From contig CAVSIX010000005.1 of the NCBI GenBank assembly GCA_963728195.1, positions 331,531 through 395,530 of the forward strand: a stretch of 64,000 bases of DNA. Reading direction: 5' to 3'. A program made the position numbers and the translations under genes. Origin of the DNA: Sva-07 sp963728195 (GTDB lineage Bacteria > Actinomycetota > Acidimicrobiia > Acidimicrobiales > Ilumatobacteraceae). Position 1 is the stretch's first letter. Every line of letters starts with the position of its first letter. The notes under the pieces are model-generated. The model worked only from the letters and a program-made list of their open reading frames with translations. It did no database searches and had not been told where the DNA came from. Positions 60,359-64,000 of this stretch are shown here, piece after piece.

Positions 60359-61237
60359 TCACACGCACTCCCACGATAGATCGTCGCTCGGAATGGGGAC
60401 GACGAGCCGGAGCAGGATTTCCTGGTCAGCGAACGCCCTTGCGTAGCCCGTGATCTCGGTGTCGCTGCCGAGACAGACGTAGAGGATGCTGATTGGGCCG
60501 GACACTTCGTCCTCGGTGGAGTTTTCAACGAGTCCAAGAACGTCCATTCCTGCCGGTGACGTCTCAACGATTGGTACCGACACGCCGCCTATGAACTCTG
60601 TGTCTGACTGGACGTCAACGATCTCGTACTCGAACGTGGTGCTCGGCGGGAGAGCGTCGACACCCATATAGACCGATGCGATTGCCAACTGGCCTCGGCC
60701 GATGCGGGTTGGCTCGACGGAACCTTGGTCCGAGCCAGTCGCGACAAGTGTTCCTGCAGGGTCGCGGCCCGTGCTGACTGACACCTCGAAGCCGGTGAGC
60801 GTTTGCTCAGTGCCGTTTCGTCAGGACCAGTAACCCGCTGTACTCGTCCAGACGGGATCGAGCGCGGAGACGATTGTGATCTCGCCTGGGGTCGCGTCGG
60901 GGAAGCTCGCTGGATCGACTCCATTGAAGCTCAGCAGCGAAACGACTGCCTCTGTCGCCGGAGGGTCCGTTGCAGGCGGTTCTGTCTCAGCTGGAAGCAC
61001 TTCGGTGTCCGCTGGCTCAGTGGTCTCTGTCTCGGTTTCAGGGGCTTCGGCTGTCTCAGCCGTACTCGAATCGTCCAGTAGCTCCTTGAGCTGTGCGTTC
61101 TCCTCTGTGAGTTCGTCAACCTGGGCCTGTAGCGCCGCAACCTCGTCCGAACTCGAACTGCTCTCTGACCCGCACACGACGAGAAAGAGTGCGCCTGCGG
61201 CTGCTGCCACGATTGCGAGACTGCCTGTTCTGCCCAT
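60359..61237 (-). pseudogene. Lipoprotein gene interrupted by one in-frame TGA
   Basis: The whole 293-codon frame from ATG 61237 to 60359 is open except for a TGA at 60823-60821. The first part is a lipoprotein: signal peptide with GSLAIVAAAAGALFLVVC, a coiled-coil VAALQAQVDELTEENAQL, and a Thr/Glu/Pro linker. After the stop it continues RNGTEQTLTGFEVSVST and ends in VVPIPSDDLSWECV. The domain resembles no family I can name. A nonsense change at one codon explains the break without frame loss. Confidence 0.7.
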
Positions 61238-61758
61238 TCGGCGACGCTAGCCAGCAGGCAAGCGTTCTGGCTAAAAACCGCGGAATCGTTGGCACCGGGC
61301 TGGTGTCCGTAAGGGGGACGTCAACCGGACAGGCCCGTCAGTGGCAGGTCGCCAGTCGCGTGGCTCGACCTGGGAAGTCTGACTTGGATGGTACGAATCG
61401 CTTCTCACTGATCGCCTGGTATCCGTTAACGAACGCAGTTGGGGAGCCGGAGGTGTCCGAGGAATTCTTTTCCAGTCGGCTCGTTGATCGCGCCCCCGTT
61501 GAGGGGTGTGAGCGCTCTTGACTCCTGCACGTATCGGCGTACGATCAATCGACGTCGGGGCTGTTGCTAGATAGTGGGACCCGCTGGCGATCGTTCCGTC
61601 CCTCCTCGTCACATCGAAAGCGCACCACAGCACGCGGAAGTTGCCGGGAGGTTGCGATGACCGCGGGGAACTCGCCAGAGTTCACAAGTTCACGAGCACG
61701 TAGCTTTGCCCGTCACAGCTCGACGTGTTGGGGGTTCCATGTTCGGTGGGGTGCTGCG
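61238..61758. other. 521-bp stretch without a gene
   Basis: Only scattered short frames are open. GC content appears lower than in the first 56 kb (for example near 61400-61480). No hairpin, repeat or RNA gene was recognised. Confidence 0.4.
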
Positions 61759-62434
61759 GTGGAAGGTGGCCGTGCAGTAGGTGCCAGCCGATGGGCCGGC
61801 GCGCTCGTGGTGTGTGCGGCCTCGCTCCTTGCTGCGTGCAGCTCCGACTCCGATTCGCCGATCGCATCCGGGGTGACCGAACCTTCCGTGGAGACGTCCA
61901 CGGCACCCAGCCACGATCACGGAGTCGACTTCGGCGACCACCTCGACCGAGGCGCCACCTGCCACCACGACGACCGTAGATCCCCGGGCTGAAGTCGAGG
62001 CTGAGGTCCGCGCAGCCACCATCCGGGCGATCGAGGACTTCTCGGCGTGCCTGGTCGCGATGCCGAACTGCGACACGGCGACGCTCGCAGCGACTCGCGC
62101 CGATCCGTTGTTGACCGTGAACACGGACCGCGTCGCCGAGTGGAACGCAGCCGGCTACACCGTCGTCGATCGAGACCAGTTCCGGTACGTGATCGAGTCG
62201 ATCGTGATCGCTGACTCACTCGACCAGGCGACGGTGACGGTCTGCTTCGCCGACGGCTCGAAGCTCGTTGAACCCGGGGCCGGACCTGGCGGCATCGACG
62301 TGATCATCGACGGCGCGTTCGCCTCGGGCCGAGAAGCGTGGGACATGCGGCTCGACGGCGATGGCATCTGGCGGGCCTACGACGCGCCGCTGATCGGAGA
62401 AACGGAGGACACGGACGTATGTCCGGTCGGGTGA
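61759..62434 (+). pseudogene. Lipoprotein gene, frameshifted
   Basis: GTG at 61759 opens a signal peptide with lipobox SLLAAC, then SSDSDSPIASGVTEPSVET. One extra C near 61914 changes the frame; the restored reading continues TITESTSATTSTEAPPATTT, a Thr-rich linker, and VRAATIRAIEDFSACLV, VNTDRVAEWNAAGYTVVD, VTVCFADGS. The restored C-terminal part looks like an alpha-beta domain (NTF2-like size). Its stop overlaps a possible start of the next gene (GTGA at 62431). Confidence 0.65.
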
Positions 62435-63290
62435 CGATCCGGTTCGCAGCCGCTGCTGGCTGCTGCCCTCGTCGCCTTTGCACCTGCCGCGGTTTCTGCT
62501 GCTCCCGGAAGCGGGGGAGGCGGCGGCAGCGGGGGAACGGTCGACGATGTTCTCGTCGCCTATGTCTCGTACACGCGACCCGGCGGTGGGGGAGGCGGAG
62601 GCGGTCCGACCGGGTGCACTTGGGGTGAGGTCGTTGGCGCAATCGCCCCGGACGGGTTCGGGCCGACGTGGCCGCGTGAGCGCGACGGAGTGACCTACCG
62701 GCTGTGGGTTCGCACGTGCGGCCAACAGGTGGACGCATATGAGGTGCCGGACGTCGATCCCAGGGATCTGCTGCCGGAACTCTTGGAGCGATTGCGAACC
62801 CGGACGCTCCCCTCACCGTTGCCTGTGTTCGAGAAGCTCGATCCACAGAACCAGTGGGCGTACGTCCGCGTCCCGGTCGACTTCCGCGCCGGCGGGAACT
62901 CGTGGCGGCCCGTCAGCGTCACCGCGTCGATCGGTCCGATCTGGGCGACGGTGACAGCACAGCCGCCACGCTGTCATTCGACTCCGGAGACCCGGCGGCA
63001 CCGGATCAAGGCGCCACATGTGCTGGCGATGCGCCGATCGCCGACTACATCGCCGAACAGCCCGGGGAGTGCTCCTACACCTACACGAACGCGTCGTCGA
63101 CGTCTCAGCTCGACGGGTACCACTTCCAAACCACGATGACCATCGACTGGGACATCAGCTGGACGTCGTCGACCGGTGCCGGCGGTGCACTCGACGGCTT
63201 CTCGACCTCGACGACTGCGCCCCTCGCCGTGGCCGAAGTCAAAGGCATCGTCACCTGCACTGGCTCACGACCTCAAGAGGAGACTGCTGA
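62431..63290 (+). pseudogene. Secreted Gly-rich protein gene, frameshifted
   Basis: Frame fragments join to a secreted protein: a hydrophobic signal LLAAALVAFAPAAVSAAP, a Gly-rich stretch, TRPGGGGGGGGPTGCTWGEV, then YRLWVRTCGQQVDAYEVPDV and WAYVRVPVDFRAGGNSWRPV. After a one-base loss near 62965 it reads ATLSFDSGDPAAP and CSYTYTNASSTSQLDGYHFQ, then MTIDWDISWTSSTGAGG. Four Cys suggest disulfides. The start of the signal region requires a further frame change. It precedes a CpaB-like gene, so it may belong to a Tad pilus locus. Confidence 0.6.
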
Positions 63291-64000
63291 TGGTTCGCAC
63301 CACGCTCCGCCCAACGGACCAACCCTCGTCCAACGGTGCACGCGAGCACGACCCGTGACGGCGCATCCGCCGGTCTCGATAGGGGGCCCGACGCAACGAA
63401 AGCCGTCATGGGTGCTGCTCGGAGCGTTGCTGGTCGGACTCGCTGCACTGCTCGGAGCGTGGGTGTTCGTCGCCACCTCCGACGAGATGTCGATCATGGT
63501 CGCAGCTCGCGATATCGACCCGGGTGAAGTGATCCAGGCTGCCGACCTGCGCGTCGTCGAGGTGGGCGCTCGTCGGAGGATGCGTGCGGTGCAGTCGAAT
63601 CAACAGTCGCTCGTCGTCGGGCTTGCCGCACGCGGACCGATCCCCGCGGGCACCGTCCTCAACACCGATCTGTTCGGTGAGGCGGGGCAGGTGATCCCCC
63701 TGGCAAGGTCGTCGTGGGCGCATCCCTCGATCCAGGGGCGGCTCCAGTCGCGGGGCTCCGCTGGGCGATCGGGTCGAACTGCTCGGGGTTGAAAGCACGA
63801 CCGGTGCTCCGACTCAGGAGTCCTCAACTCCGTCTGCAGCCACCCTGGCGTCGGGGACGGTGTGGTCGGTCGAACGCGCATCAGCCAGCTCACCGTCGGC
63901 GAAACTCTGGGTGGCGGTCGTGGTTCCTTCCGAGGCGCAGGGCGCCGTGGCGCAAGCCGCAGCTGACGGCCTGTTGTGGCTCTCGCTGGTGGGAGCGGGC
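63290..64000 (+). pseudogene. SAF-domain (CpaB/RcpC-like) pilus assembly gene, frameshifted and cut by window end
   Basis: ATG at 63290 (overlapping the previous TGA) leads to TTLRPTDQPSSNGAREHDP; one base near 63355 is missing, after which the frame continues with a transmembrane helix WVLLGALLVGLAALLGAWVF and a SAF domain (MVAARDIDPGEVIQAADLRV, LAARGPIPAGTVLNTDLF). A further one-base change near 63700 gives PGKVVVGASLDPGAAPVAGL, and another near 63770 gives GDRVELLGVESTT and LWVAVVVPSEAQGAVAQAA. CpaB assembles Flp/Tad pili. The gene runs past base 64000. Confidence 0.7.

Noticed and set aside
60821..60823. Selenocysteine codon
   Set aside because: No SECIS-like hairpin directly after the TGA is evident and the neighbours are also broken genes.
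56638..64000. Complete integrative element
   Set aside because: An excisionase-type gene is present, but no integrase or right-hand tRNA repeat can be seen within the window.

Overview
The window is high-GC, gene-dense DNA from a free-living Actinomycetota. The gene set fits the class Acidimicrobiia (Ilumatobacter-like) best: a class II DAHP synthase, the order nadD / LCP-like gene / rsfS, 2-oxoacid:ferredoxin oxidoreductase KorAB, many leaderless starts, and small secreted proteins with Thr/Asp-rich linkers. The class assignment is an inference from gene content, because no rRNA is present.

Layout. 1-8 kb: the 3' part of katG, a MarR/EamA divergent pair, a cyclic-nucleotide-binding protein, and an SDR coupled to a 703-aa protein whose C-terminal half resembles long-chain acyl-ACP reductase. 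8-13.3 kb: a P1B-type metal ATPase fused to a hemerythrin domain, a DUF2171-like protein, a zinc-ribbon mini-protein, and a LysR regulator divergent from a DUF1330-hemerythrin fusion. 13.4-20.8 kb: a frameshifted ATPase/LuxR regulator, small lone-domain genes, a cNMP-binding patatin lipase coupled to a PlsC acyltransferase, and a decayed phosphotransferase. 21-27 kb: a complete peptide/nickel-type ABC transporter operon whose binding protein looks circularly permuted. 27-37.5 kb: glycogen debranching enzyme and a GT4 glycosyltransferase, enoyl-CoA hydratase, lipoproteins, an LPXTG surface protein, and a UvrD/Rep helicase with added N-terminal zinc-finger-like and C-terminal HRDC parts. 37.6-52.3 kb: hemolysin III, an ABC ATPase with an altered H-loop, KorAB, thymidine kinase, P450, LmbE-type deacetylase, ROK kinase, beta-lactamase-fold hydrolase, DAHP synthase and a sigma factor. 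52.6-56.6 kb: nadD / LCP-like / rsfS, a VOC protein, a secreted trypsin-like protease, and tRNA-Ala(GGC). 56.6-64 kb: a region of accessory character behind the tRNA in which nearly every recognisable gene is broken by one-base indels or a stop. It ends in a CpaB-like (Flp/Tad pilus) gene that runs off the window.

Three signals stand out. (1) A family of 42-nt inverted repeats lies only between genes at five loci. Wherever copies occur in series, their starts are exactly 61 nt apart, even when the two copies differ in sequence and orientation. (2) The oligopeptide-binding protein carries the segment that normally opens this fold at its C-terminus. (3) Many genes start 6-9 nt after a TANNNT box, implying leaderless transcription. 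The cleanest case is a mirror-symmetric MarR-type operator with promoters facing outward on both sides.
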